Of a stretch of 64,000 nucleotides of DNA, positions 24,179 through 41,700 are shown one piece after another. The position numbers and the translations under genes were made by a program. The stretch is from Phallusia mammillata (lineage: Eukaryota; Chordata; Ascidiacea; Phlebobranchia; Ascidiidae): assembly GCA_003260075.1 (NCBI GenBank), contig QLIY01000298.1:62001-126000 (forward strand). Reading direction: 5' to 3'. Position 1 is the stretch's first letter, and each line of letters opens with the position of its first letter. The notes below the pieces were generated by a model that was given only the letters and a program-made list of their open reading frames with translations, was not told the DNA's origin and searched no databases.

Positions 24179-25413
24179 TCAAGAAAGGCCTAAAGATTGA
24201 TGCGCTGGTAATTGACGTTTTTTATTCTTTTTCGAATGGCTATGTTTAACCCCTTTTTTAGATTTCTTTATAATTCCACCAGTGGGCGGTACAGCAGTTT
24301 GTGTAATTCTGGCTCCTTCAGGCTCAGAAAGAGTTGCGCTGATGTGTTGTTGCCACAGAGACATGGTCTGGTGGATGTTTTCGTTTTGAGCAATGTTGCT
24401 TTCCAGTTGGTGTCGCGTACCAGCAGGTAGTATATTAACATTGTCATTAAGATCATGCACATCACCAGACAATAGTTTTGGTGAATTACCAGATGTCTTT
24501 GAACGGCCTATGATTGCCTTAGATGTCCGTGGTGAACCATTGCTACGCTCAGCTTTTCTCTTCTTTGTTTTTCGTGTAGAAGAACTTTCACAAGCTACAA
24601 ACCAATCAGCATCGTTTGAATCATCTGGATCTTCTTCAGGACCCAAAACATCACTAACAGTTGAAAATTTTCTAAAAAATACATATCAAATTTATCATCT
24701 CACCTACTTTCCCATTTAAGAAGAAAGTTTCACATACAAACATACACTGCAACACACATTTGGAAAATACTATTGGCACTTACCCACTGTTGGCTATCCT
24801 TTGTGAAGCAATTCTACTAGAATTTCTACCCATTCCCATACATTTCTCTAAATGCGGCGCAAACCGACTTGCTGCCATATTACGTTTACAGTTTGGGCAA
24901 AGACATTCAACCTGAATACACAGATTATTGTTAAACATTTCACTACGGATTTCAAACATAAAAATTTAGTTAAAACACATTTATTAAAAAAAAAATTGGG
25001 AATCATGCAAATTAACTTACATTTTTCTTTGACCCACAAAGAGGTTGTCCAAAAATATCTAGGCCTTTTTCAGTAACTATTTTGTATTTTTCTTCATCAT
25101 CCGATTGATTTTCATCCAGAAATAAAGTTCCTCTTGTCAACGATCTGTGTGCCTAAAAGCAAATTTTCATTGCTGAGATCCTACAATTTTCATACAACCT
25201 TCACTCTAATTAATGTGTACCCAAATGGCAAAGCGAAAATAAGAACGCTGATGAAATTCTTATAATTAATGAAACCAACTTTGTGTGTATCTTGCATGCA
25301 ATTAAAACTACAGCTAATCAATGCAAAAAATCTACCTCATAAGCAATTCCTAGTACAGCCTCTTCTATCATTTCATTAAGAAAGTGATCAGCATACATTT
25401 GCAAATCTGCCAT
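24179..25413 (-). CDS. ATXN7L3: ATXN7L3 / Sgf11 homolog, SAGA deubiquitinase module subunit (276 aa, 4 exons)
   Basis: Minus-strand exons: 25413-25336, 25152-25021, 24911-24784 and 24671-24179, summing to 831 nt with GT/AG borders. Exon 1 gives an N-terminal helix ([20 protein letters not shown]) typical of Sgf11. Exon 2 contains GLDIFGQ, shared with the human protein. Exon 3 is the Sgf11 zinc finger: Cys-Pro-Asn-Cys, then [23 protein letters not shown], with His and Cys completing the site. Exon 4 starts with an acidic stretch and a Lys-rich nuclear-type segment. In the family the helix docks with ENY2 and the finger activates USP22 for H2B deubiquitination. The human protein has a downstream SCA7 domain; no equivalent Cys/His set is visible here, making this a short, fly-Sgf11-like form. 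Confidence 0.93.
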
Positions 25414-26539
25414 TGTGCATTGTTATTTGATAGGCGCAGTAGCACCTTAAAAACACGAAGTTATAAAAATTAGCAAAACAGGGAGCAATTAAACCTCAAA
25501 GTTGGAAAAACGTTTATGTTCGGTTATAAAAAAACAGGTTGCTTGACAAGTTGCGACCAGAAAAAAAATGTGTGCTCGTTTAACAAAATGTATACATGCC
25601 GATTCGGCAATTGCAAACATTTCCTATTAAAAACTGGAAGTTTGCAATGCAATAAGTAAACCATTTTGTCAACAAAACCACACCTTTTCCTAAATATGCA
25701 AGAGATTTTTATTAAGCCTCAACAAATTCAGTAATATTCATTTGCGCAAAGCCGCACAAGCAATCACAACTGTGAACCCATTTGACCTCATGTGTATTTG
25801 TCTGCTTTGGCACGAGGCGTCGCCAAATCCAACGCGAATTATAAAAAACAAACAAGAACAGGTTTCCTTTGACGGCCTCGCTACAGCGACTGCCATAATG
25901 AGGTCACAATCAATCGATACGCTTCGTTGCTCCAAGCTCTTTGTGACGAAGACTGTTTTGCAATCGCTGTTTTGTTGACATTTGATGCTGACGGCCGGCT
26001 GCGCTGTTACTGGTTGTTGAAGGGCGAGGCACGTTTGGTTCTTTGTTACCGTTTTTCGTCGTCGTTGGCGTTTTTACACCAAGAAAAGCAGTGGGAGAGT
26101 ATGTTGTTTTACCACTCGTGTGTGTTTGCGTATAAGAACGCTTTGTATAGCATGGAAGAAAAGTTCAAGACAAACAGACAGATCGAACAACACACAACTA
26201 AAGTGTACTGGTTTTTAGCAAGAGTTTTCGTTTTGTTATTTTGTCGTTGCTTGCAGATCATTTTAGAGCCATGCAACCTTTTTTGCTGCAAGAATCCAAT
26301 TGCAATTAGACTAATGAGCAGCATTGTCGAAAATAGGCTCTTGTTAGTAATATATCGAACTTGCTGGGATTGTACAAACAGTATGTAGTAAAACATGAGC
26401 CACTGTTTTACATTCATACCTTTTGTATTATTATATTGTCACAAGTGGTAAAATTTGTTGATTATAACCTGTTTAAATACACAAAATAGTTTAATCATGA
26501 AACCATGTGATACTTACTATTTTAGGTGCAGTTAGAAAC
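25414..26539. promoter_or_regulatory. Divergent upstream region, ATXN7L3 (-) and basigin (+)
   Basis: About 1.1 kb separates the two start codons. An acceptor-like ttttag at 26520-26525, just before the basigin ATG, implies an upstream non-coding exon or a trans-splice acceptor. The long ORF at 25927-26388 has no recognisable similarity and is treated as chance. Confidence 0.5.
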
Positions 26540-28284
26540 ATGTCATCTTTAACAGTTTTATTGGCTGGCCTTTTAGTTGGCATAGCTTCATCTGAAAGTG
26601 TGCTACTTTCTTCAAAAACAAGTGCAAAAGATCCGGTGCCCATATCCTGTTCTTTGGACAAAGTTACAACTGGAAATATTGTATCATGGAACTATACAAG
26701 TCCTTCAGGAATGTCTTCAGTTGTTGGAGTTGGTGCTATGATTTTCAATTTAACAAGTACTGCAGAAGCTGGGGAATACATGTGCATTGCCAACAATACT
26801 GTTGTTAATAAAGTGTCGGTTATGTACCTTGCCAAACCTATCATACAGGTCAGAGCTGTGTTCTTTATTGCAAACATGACTTAATGCAGGGCTGTGGTGT
26901 TATTTGCGAAATTTGTTTTAAATGACTGTATTATAGAATTTTGTTATCATCGTTTTACATGATATAAATTGACCTTTTATGTGATAATCTCATCCATTGG
27001 TAATAACCTTACTATTTCTTATGGTTGTAAAAAAACAGGTCTTCATAATTGCAATGCACAACTTGCTGTCCTAAAAAAACCTTCTGTTGTTTAAAAAATG
27101 GTTGCATGTATGAAAATAGTGATGCTTAGCAATGCTTTCCACCTACTTAGTTTTTTTCAATTCCTGACACTGTGTAGCAGTAATATTCTGTTCAATTTTA
27201 AGCCTGAGAAATGTGGAACACCCTTTCTGTAAATAAAACTTGGTAATCTTTTGTAGAACACACGGAAGTCTGTTACTTTCAATGATGGAGACCATGACCG
27301 AAAGTTAACTTGTGTTAGCGATGGGTCATACCCAACTGTGACATTTCAATGGAGCCGCAGAGAAGAGGGGGAAAATCAAGTAGCAGTGATAATCTCACCA
27401 CAATCTGATCCCAACATTAATATCACAACCACTGGCAACAAGTTGGTGTTTTAATGACTGAAATGTATTTAATAATGCATGGCCTACTCAAAGTACTTGT
27501 ATGTTTTACTACTCAAATTTATGATGACATAAGGTGTGTTGAAACATTTATACACATTAATTTACAGTATCAAGTAAGCAATTAATATGTTTTTTAGTTC
27601 TACAATTCTCTTTCGCAATCTTACCTACAGTATGCAAGCAAATTATATATGTGAAGTAAACAATGTCGCTGGAAATGCTACAGTTGAGGTAAGAAATAAA
27701 TCCAATCTGTGCTTATATTAATGTTTAACATTTTGTACCATACAATACACATGGGGGTTCAGAGCAACAGGCACATCCAAATGTCCAAGTTTTATAGCCT
27801 TTTTAAGGTTGAAATGTGACCTGTACATAGTTTGTGGGCTTTGACATGCCCCACTGAAAGAGATGATTGATCTAATAGCTTTTGCCCTTTTAGGTTTTGA
27901 TTCGTGTGAAAGACAGACTTGCTGCACTTTGGCCATTCCTTGGTATTGTTGCTGAAGTTGTAATTTTGATCACAATTATATTCATGTATGAAAAACACAG
28001 CAAAAAGGTATGTGAAGATTTAATAAAGCAGATTTTAGATTTTAATGTCATGGCAAAACATAGTTTACCGACTCGGACATTTCAACACTTAAACAATTTT
28101 TTACGTTTTGAAGTATAGTTAAAATAAATATTAATCATTGGAAATAAAAATAACTCATTTGTGTTTAAAGACTGTTGTGGAAGAAGTTGATGCAAAAGAT
28201 GAGGAAGAAAAACCTTTGCAAAAAGAAGAGGAGGAAAATGGCACAGACATAAGGAACAGAGTCCCCAACAACAATTACAAATAA
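26540..28284 (+). CDS. BSG: Basigin-like immunoglobulin membrane protein (270 aa, 5 exons)
   Basis: Exons are 26540-26848, 27257-27441, 27598-27688, 27894-28007 and 28171-28284 (813 nt, phases consistent). Residues 1-20 form a signal peptide. Two Ig domains follow: the first has Cys in PISCSL, Trp in VSWNY and Cys in GEYMC; the second has LTC, FQW and NYIC. Exon 4 encodes the hallmark [14 protein letters not shown] transmembrane segment with its buried Glu, then YEK and a basic stop-transfer. The cytoplasmic tail is Glu-rich. Basigin and neuroplastin escort monocarboxylate transporters and other proteins to the plasma membrane, and the TM Glu is needed for such contacts in the family. The [14 protein letters not shown] wording favours basigin over neuroplastin. 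AATAAA signals lie at 28405 and 28608. The exon 2 donor (GTTGGT) is weaker than the others but is forced by phase. Confidence 0.93.
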
Positions 28285-30835
28285 GCAACTGATTTTTAAA
28301 CATAGGTGTATAAGTTTTGCTATTGTTGTAAATTGTGCGTCATCCAAAGCCAGCCACAGCCCAGAGACTTGAGATTTATAGTACCATTTTTTCATGTTGT
28401 TGTGAATAAATCTTTTTGTTGTCCTGAGGCAATAATTCTTTTTTTGTCACTGCAAAATATCATGGCACATCTTTGTTTAAAGTGGTTTTATTAGCTTATG
28501 GCTTTGCTTACCTTGTAGCATTTTAATTGTGATTTGTGTTGTTTACTAATGTGTGGATGTCTTGACAACCTTATCTGTTTAGTTAAGTTGCAAAAAAATT
28601 GTCTCACAATAAAATTGAATGTTATTGTGCTTTATTCGATTTGTTTACTCACCTCTTTCAACCAAATATTGATGAAAAAGATGAAAAAACTATGCTTACT
28701 GCATGTTTAGCATTTTTAACGTTTTCACAAGCCATAATAATGACTTCAACATTTGTGAAAATGTTTTTTTTTTAATTGTGTAGGATATGCAATGAACTTG
28801 TTCTGCAAAATGTAACACGGTTGGATTCTAAATTTCGTGTTTTTATTGCACGTTAGGCGCCACTTTGCTTTTCGTTTGTTCTTTGCGAAAGAAAGGTTAA
28901 AATGCCCTTGATGTTTTGCTTTGCTTGAACAGCAAAACGACAACCATTTCACAGCTGTCATGCAAGGCCAGATGCTAAACATTTTTTATCTCGTTAAGCC
29001 TTCGGGTGTTCGTTACCAGTTAAGTGAACTACCTTTTCCCGAAGTCAGGCTACTGAGTTGCATGACTTTCAGCTTATTATTAAAACCTCGTTTATGATGC
29101 AACCCTTAAGGTTTGTTGTTGTTATGAAATAACACTTATTGTATCTTCACCCTGTTTCGTAAACATACGTGCATCATGTCGATGTTGTGCTGTCGTGTGC
29201 TACAATGCTGTGCTCTTTCATCTTGTTTTCTGCCCTTTATATTGCTTAAAAAAGCTTATTATGAATCTACCGGTTTGAGATTCTTTTTTGGTTGCTTGTG
29301 TATTGCTGTTCAATTGAGAATAAATCATGGTACAATAAAATTATACATCAGCGTGTTTTACAGAGTCATGACTTTTTTGAGGTATAGAACATTTGGAGGA
29401 GATTCTGTGCGAAAGGTCATTACGCTGCGCAGTAGTAGTGCCAGTTATGTGGCACGGTATCTGGTTACAAATAATGTTGCTGCTTTCGAACACCGAGACT
29501 GGTTAGGGAGATAACGTTTGTGAAACCAAGTTGCATCGTAAGTCTTAAACTTACTACCCTACTTAGGGAAAGAGGGTGGTGTTCTAAAATCTAAAGGAAA
29601 ACCTATTGAATAGCTTTCAGCGCCGGAAGAAATTGCGCTGCACAAACATAATGCCTATGTTGCAATGTATTTACTGTGCACATAAAGCTCTAAGTGTTGT
29701 TCACGACCAAGCAACTTTCAGGTCTGATGCTTGTGGGGACATTTTCATTTTTGATAGTGGTTTACAACTATCTATGATTTTTTTTCTCTATTTGCTGGAG
29801 TTAAAAATACAGCTCTTTCGTACACGAACTGTAGACTGACTAAACTCTAAATCTAAAGTGATGTTTATGTCTTGTAATTCAACTCGAGCAGTTCAAAACA
29901 CAATAGCAACGTCAGTAAAGCGACACATCTTACTTTGAAGGCGACATGGTTTGCTTTCAAATCGATTTGCATTTCACAGCATAAACAACAGTGTAGCAGC
30001 GCGTTCAACCATTATCCACTAAATGTGCCTTTTATTTTTTCGCGCTGCGTAACGTTTTAACGCAGCTATTTGTTGATTGTTTTATTGGTATGATGCTGCT
30101 ATGTCAGTGGTTCTCAATCAGGACCCAATGCCACCCAGGGTGACCACGAGCTGTATTGCGGAGTGCCACGGATGTAGGTCCATTATAAACATTTACCCAA
30201 AGTCACTGAACCATTTTCTTTTATAATGCTCAGAGTTAAGTGTGTGCTACAAACGATTTAATTTCCTAATTGAATCGACTATTACCACACTATTTGTGGG
30301 TGAGGTCTAGTTTTTGTAAAAAAACATTACAATTTAGTTGAGTTTGCTTCATGCATGTTTTGCTAGAGTCCATGCATAGGGGGTCTTCCGGGGTTACTTA
30401 CAGGGGGCCACGAGACCCGAAAGTTAGTTCTAGAGGGCCACGGTGCATGAAAGGTTGAGAAACACTGCGCTATGTTCACCAAGCGAAATAAACTCATTTC
30501 TCATCTCTCTTAACTTGTTGATCTCCACCAAATTACGACCAGTTATATTACTAAATTCCTTTCTTTACTTTCAGACAAAGACCATGTTTATTTTGACAAT
30601 GTATTCACAGGAAATCAAGGTTATTTTTGCAAGGTGAGGTTACACACGCAACAACATTAGGAAACAGATAGAGCAAATCTTTTTATATTTTTACTCTACC
30701 GGCAATTCTTACACTAACTCTGCTAACAAAACATGCTTTATCACAAACGTAAACTGCTGCATTGTATGATGGAGTTCGTACCGCCCACTGAAAATTGCAA
30801 TACCTCCAACATGGCGACACAAGTTATGAAGGCCT
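28285..30835. other. Intergenic region with basigin 3' UTR and repeats
   Basis: After the basigin polyadenylation signals I see no gene. From about 29.55 kb the sequence shares short blocks with the repeat in GPCR F intron 4 (18.44-18.75 kb), some in inverted order. A MITE occupies 30105-30467. Confidence 0.55.
30105..30467. mobile_element. 363-bp hAT-type MITE nested in an older repeat
   Basis: The ends are cagtggttctcaa and ttgagaaacactg, 13-bp inverted repeats with one mismatch. Flanking octamers tgctatgt (30097-30104) and cgctatgt (30468-30475) agree at 7 of 8 bases, as expected for an aged hAT target duplication. Outside the element the sequence continues as in the uninterrupted repeat at about 18690-18735, so this is an insertion into that repeat. 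No coding capacity. Confidence 0.85.
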
Positions 30836-33201
<2,366 letters not shown>

Positions 33202-34298
33202 TATTATTTACGTTTCTAAGCTTATGCAGTTGTAATTACCGTAGACCCTTGTACGTTGTCCTGTACAGCAAGAAACAAATGATATAACCACAGAGACTTT
33301 GCACATTTACTGTAATTAAGAAACAAATGATATAACCACAGAGACTTTGCACATTTACTGTAATTAATTTACTGTAAAATTAATAAGCTTTTGCTGCAAG
33401 TATAAATTATAATCTATCTCACCCTAAGGCTAAATTTGCAGCAGAACAGGAAAACCTATGCCTTTTGCCTAGCGACACATACGGTGAACGGCAGACTGTT
33501 TTTTTATTCCTGCTCAGTCGCCCGAAACGGCCGGAAGGCCATTTAGTTGCTTAGAAAGTGGCAATGTGCGCTTTTTAGTTGCGGTACTGCGAGTAAAAGC
33601 AAGTGTTTTGAAAGTGTAGACTTAAAATTTTGTTCGATTCCGTTTTCATTTGAGTTATTAATAAAGACAATGGAGCGCACAAACCACTTTTTCTTGTTTG
33701 TTTTAACTTTACTGTTTTAACATCTCAATGTTCTTTTGTTTTTGAACTTTTATGAACATCAATTATTTAATTAACTCTGCAGAAAATGCAATACAAAAAC
33801 TCCGTTTACTGACGCCAATAACTAAACATAGACCGAACTCTCGCGATCATACTCAAGGTTAAAGGGGTCGATCGAAAAAGGAAAAAACGCCAATGACAAA
33901 ATGCAACGACGACACATTAATCACGCAAATGAACGTGTCATTGATACAACGGATAGCTAGTGAATTAGTGTTTCAACCACAAGCCTTTCGGTAAGTTGTG
34001 TTATAAAATAACATTCAAAGACCATTCGAGTGACTGGTACTCATATCTGACTTGGCATCATTATATTTCATAACTAGGATTTTGTATGGTTCTTAATTCC
34101 TAGAATAAAACTGCAACCAAACAATTATCTCCAGTGACACCAATTCTATCATCTGACCACGGATTTACGCAAATGATTTTATTGCATTAACGCGTATTGA
34201 ACAGTGCATGTACTATTAGGTTCCAGTAACATTGCAACGTTAAATGTTGAGTTTTAGCAGGAATTATTGGAAATCATACGACAAGTCTTTATTGCGTT
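33202..34298. other. Intergenic region between the two reductase genes
   Basis: It holds the upstream region of copy 1 and the 3' flank of copy 2. A minus-strand AATAAA (34183-34178) lies about 115 bases past the copy 2 stop codon. A 48-bp direct repeat is at 33270-33365. Otherwise nothing was recognised. Confidence 0.5.
33270..33365. repeat. Perfect 48-bp tandem duplication
   Basis: Bases 33270-33317 are repeated exactly at 33318-33365 with no spacer. It lies about 70 bases upstream of the copy 1 reductase start codon, so it could duplicate promoter or 5' UTR sequence. Unlike the GPCR-region duplications it has no G or C run at the join. Confidence 0.95.
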
Positions 34299-37196
<2,898 letters not shown>

Positions 37197-38305
37197 AGTC
37201 AAACCTTGATTTTTGCCCTCCTACTTGTGCCAAAACTATACTCAAATGCTGCTCATCAATTCCTTTGAAATTTAAGCAAATTTAATTCCGGTTTGATAAA
37301 TAACAGACCTCATCTCTAATGAATTAAGTTTAACGCACCGGTTTAGCTGATTTGGTTTGGCCTAGCACTTATATTCAAAGCTGCAGATAAGACCATGTAT
37401 AGCTTCAATGATTTCAAAATCTGAAATTTACCGTGTTTTACCCGTTCAATGCTCTGTAAACAGACATTGTCAATACAGTTGTGTGTCTTTCTGCCTTTGC
37501 TTAACGATGACTGTTCCTAATCAATGTTTGCACTGATAACAATTTTAAGCCTAAACAATCAAAAATACACTTGCTGGAAATGAATTTGCTAATTTTTATT
37601 TGCTTGGTCATGCGGCTTGGGTGGCAGAAAAGTTGCATTGAATTACTGCACACACAAAACATCCCGCTAAATAAAACGATTAAATCAATACGTTCAAATA
37701 AGTAAGTTAATACTTCATTATCCTTTTTCGACACGTCCCATGCGCAGTTGTGCCACAATCATTTTCAGACCCACTTATGCGTTGTTTTTACTCGGAAATT
37801 AGTTTTGTCTATGCAACATGTTGGTATTGTTAAAGAAAGAAAGCTGAAAGATCTGAGTACAAAAATAATGCGGTTTGGTGGGAATCTTGTGGTTTGTAAC
37901 CGTCAGCTTCCGCGTAAGGTAAGGCTGTGTGTACTTTCATCAATATTCAGAATGCAAACGGCGTTTAAGAAGACATTATGCTATAGTTTGGACTTCGCGG
38001 TTATTGTATGTAATTACGAAACTGAGGAAGTTAGATTTATTTTTTACTTTTTTTACATTATAAATTGTTAAGTCCGCTTTAAGTATTAAAATTTCTTATG
38101 TCTTTTTTCCTTCGCGTCTAATTGCTTTTTGGCACACCTAAAAATTGTTGCATTTGATTCGCTCTTTCATTTAATCTTGATGATTTACTTTCTTAGGTTT
38201 TTGCATCTGTTTACTGATTCTTGTGTCTCTGATGCAAATATTTTTTTTTATGCTTGCCAAGGTTATCCGCAGAACAGAAAAACAATACAATGCAGAAGCT
38301 ACATG
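37197..38305. other. Intergenic region upstream of reductase copy 2
   Basis: It includes the 5' flank of reductase copy 2 and the 3' flank of the Ala/Gly-rich gene. Short ORFs lack recognisable similarity. Confidence 0.45.
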
Positions 38306-38779
38306 TTACGAAACCACGCATAATCCGGCGCCCAAATCAATTGCCATTCCAGTGGCCACGCCCACAAAACTACCACCAACTTCGGCTGCCACGCCCCCTA
38401 CCACTTCTGCACCAGCAGTCGTTGCAGCCCCGGCGGCAGCTTCGGCTACGACCTCTACAGCACTGCTAGTTGCAATCTCAGCAGCTACGTTGCCTGTAGT
38501 AGCAGCACATGCAGTTCCTTCAGATGCTTCAGCTACCGCTATTTTAGCGTCGGTTTTGAACAGTCTTGCAAGGTTTTTAAAAGTTTTCGTTTCTATGATT
38601 CGATCAACAAGTAACGTGCCAGCAACTTTTTTGGTAATTCCCTTTGTCTCATCTTCTGCAAAGTCCTGTTTCCAGTGATCCGACGTTGGTGCATTTTCTG
38701 TTGGTTTTTCTTGAGTTTCCGCAACGTCTATGTCTTTGCTAGAGCTATCATGGTTCTTGTTCTCATTTTCCTTTTCCAT
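38306..38779 (-). CDS. Unrecognised small protein: charged N terminus, Ala/Gly-rich C terminus (157 aa)
   Basis: I do not recognise a family. The chosen start gives MEKENENKNHDSS; an in-frame ATG 78 nt further upstream is possible. Residues 1-60 are highly charged (Glu, Asp, Lys). Residues about 60-95 are mixed and potentially helical (VAGTLLVDRIIETKTFKNLA). From about 95 to the end it is Ala, Val and Gly with few charges, including repeated Gly spacings (VVGGVAAEVGGSFVGVATG) like a glycine-zipper membrane segment. A possible acceptor (tattag) precedes the start. It may be intronless. The opposite strand is also open, so coding needs transcript support. Confidence 0.5.
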   Translation of the reverse strand: MEKENENKNHDSSSKDIDVAETQEKPTENAPTSDHWKQDFAEDETKGITKKVAGTLLVDRIIETKTFKNLARLFKTDAKIAVAEASEGTACAATTGNVAAEIATSSAVEVVAEAAAGAATTAGAEVVGGVAAEVGGSFVGVATGMAIDLGAGLCVVS

Positions 38780-41700
38780 GACCACATAAAGGTTTACAAC
38801 AATTTTCCTAATATGTCGCTGATATAATGTTGTTGCGAATGACCATGAATTATGCATAATATACTTGATTTGTAAAAATATAAATAATTTATTACAGTAT
38901 ACACACTACTACAAACATATGCACATCTTATCACAAGTTGTATTAACCTAATCCCTTATGAAAACAATTAAAGCATCATGCCGGTATTTCTGCCAAAATC
39001 CTTTTCCTCTTTTAATATTTTTCTTGTTCGTAAAGTAAAACTGCAAAACGTAAGTACTATCTACCGTCACTGCTTCGTTATATAGTTGGCCAGATGTTCT
39101 CACTTTCCCCGTATGTGACCCGATTGATTGTTACCCCACTGTTGCAGTGCTTATGCGGCGCTAGCACTTATGATTTAAAGCTGTCATTTACGTTAGAATC
39201 CTTTCAATGTGACATCAAAATCAATTTATTGCCCTTGTTAAGGCCCATTAACCAATTCAGACACTTAAGGGTTGATCATGTAATATTTTTTGTAACCCAA
39301 TTACATCAGTTTATTCTCGATTGAAACCCAGTGTACGTTTTTTTTGTGTTCTTATAATTTTGTTTCTGAGACCATTAAATTCTGTTTTCTGCTTTGCTAG
39401 CTATCAGGACCTGCAAACCTATTAATCGTAAATAGTAATTTAGCTTACCAAAATAGGTTTCAAAATCTTGATCAAAGGATTAACAAAATAGATTTTCAAT
39501 CATAATAAACTTTTGTACCACGAGATGGTGCCCGAGAGCCGATAATTGTTTTGTAAAAATATATGCGCGGATTGCAACGTAACAGCAATGTTGGTGACAT
39601 TACAATCCATTTTTTTCAAAGTTAATCGACCATATGCAACTCCAACATACTTATATGTTGATTTTACAATATTGATCACAAAAATCTCAATGGCAGCACA
39701 AGCAAATCGCTCTGTAGTGTTCTCTTATTTCCAAAATGCCAATGACTAATTTGTCCCATATAAGCACAATAATTGGTACCAAAACGCTCTAATTACAACG
39801 CGACACAATGGAACCTATCTAATGACTTCGGTTCTCGGTGAAAAGTTTCTGCGAGGCGTGTTTATTCATGCGTATAACACCTCGGGGTATTTCCCAAAGA
39901 GCAGCGCGAGAAAGATGTTATCAGACAAACACCCTCGACTGTTGCGGCAGACGTGGCTAGTTGTTAGTTGAAGAGATTGTTCAGGGCTAAGATTCTATTT
40001 CGCACGTCAGTTAAAAAGCAGCTTTTGTTCATTGTGGGTATAATTGCTTGCAAATTGTGTAGCTAATGAGCTAGAAACGCATAGAAACGTACAGACAAGA
40101 CGAATAAACAAATCTTTCCTTAGGAAGGTAGTTGTTGGACGAAACTGATTTTTAAGTTAGGTGCTTGGGAATTTATGCATAGTATAAGCTTAAGTAAGTT
40201 CATCTTGTTTGAGTTAAGCACTGCAAATCAAACACAAGGAGCTTACAATTCAACATTAAACGTTTTGTTGCCTGTTGCGGTATAATCGGTGTTAACCAAT
40301 ATTAGGGAGTAAGGGGGCTTCGTACCTGCACCGCCATTACAAAGCGTTGTTTGTCAAAAGCTAAATGCGCTTGTGGACAACCTTGCTGGTGTGTATAGGC
40401 GTAAAACAACTGCAATTAATTGCATGTTATTTCTGAAGAGTTTTAACTGCCATGAAATTTGTTGAGTAGTTAAGTATTTTGCCTGTTGTAAGAAAATATA
40501 GCGACAATATAGTTTATGAAAACAATTAAAACAAGGTGTGCATCACCGTTGTGTCTTGGTTAACAAATGTGTAAAACAGAGAGCGAATCTTTAAGCGAAT
40601 GCAAATAACTAATTGTTGGTTGGCGTGATGTGAAACCGGATCAACGGGTTTAATGTTTCTTTGAAGACGTGTATTTGAAAAAGCATTACTTCTCTGTACA
40701 AAATAAGAGTTTAATATGCAATTGCAAACCAAGAAAAGAACTCCATGTGACAAAACTACCAAAATGAATGGCAACGCTTGATATCGACAGAATGTTAAAA
40801 ACAACTCACAATTTCTCCGACGTCATAATTGCGAACGTTGCAATTAAAGATTACGCGACATTTTGGACGGTGAGCCAAAGTAAGGGCATGCTAATGAGAA
40901 AGTGTGCGTTGTGCTACGAAATCGTCCCGTAGTGTTTACCGTAACATTGGCGAGCGGTCATATGGGAAACTATTTACGGATGTCTGCTGACTTTGCAAAT
41001 TTCTACGATTTTGTTTTTGTTTTCATTGAAAACATGTTTTACTGCAACATTGCGCAATAAACTAATTGCACGCCATGTTTAATACTTGAAAGGAAAACAA
41101 CCCTCTTCTCACAAAACAGTATCTAAGATTTATTTCAATATCTGTACATTACCTTTTAAAACCGTTGAATTCCGGGTACTTGTCTTTTATACCTTTGTTG
41201 CGCTATAAACGTATGCAAGTTTCATATGCAACAAACGCATGATAACCGCTTTACGAAAGATACAACAACGAGTTGGACTTTAAAGGTCTTTATACCACAG
41301 ATACTGCTTTGGTTAAGCGTACTTGGGTTTGAGGATTAACGCGATGTAGTCAAGCGTTCAATGTCTAAACTTACCGCTATTTTAGTTTAAGGGGGTAACG
41401 TTAAAAACAAACCGCAGTTTGTTGGGGTTTTAACTCGCACTATGTATGGACAAGTTGTCCTCTGTCCTCTAAACAAGTTTGTCCTTCAAGGTTCCGTGGT
41501 GCGTCTTTTTTAATGCACACGTCAAGTAAACCTTGCCTGACTTTTTTCGGAAATTAGAGTTGTGAAGGCGATCAGGGATTTTTGATTGCGATTTACTAAT
41601 AATTGTCTAGCATATCTCACAATAGTGAAACAGCTCTTTTGCGGCTGACACACTGTTTTGAACTGTTAGGTCTCATTACTTGGGAGAATTTTAAATTTAT

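Noticed and set aside
25927-26388. 153-codon + strand ORF between ATXN7L3 and basigin
   Set aside because: Cys/Leu/Phe-rich with no family resemblance, overlapped by a long antisense ORF, and in a divergent promoter region. Likely chance.
29176-29514. 112-codon + strand ORF downstream of basigin
   Set aside because: No domain or family match and biased composition; treated as chance.
38223-38678. 151-codon + strand ORF, Ala/Pro/Thr-rich
   Set aside because: It is the antisense shadow of the Ala/Gly-rich minus-strand gene.
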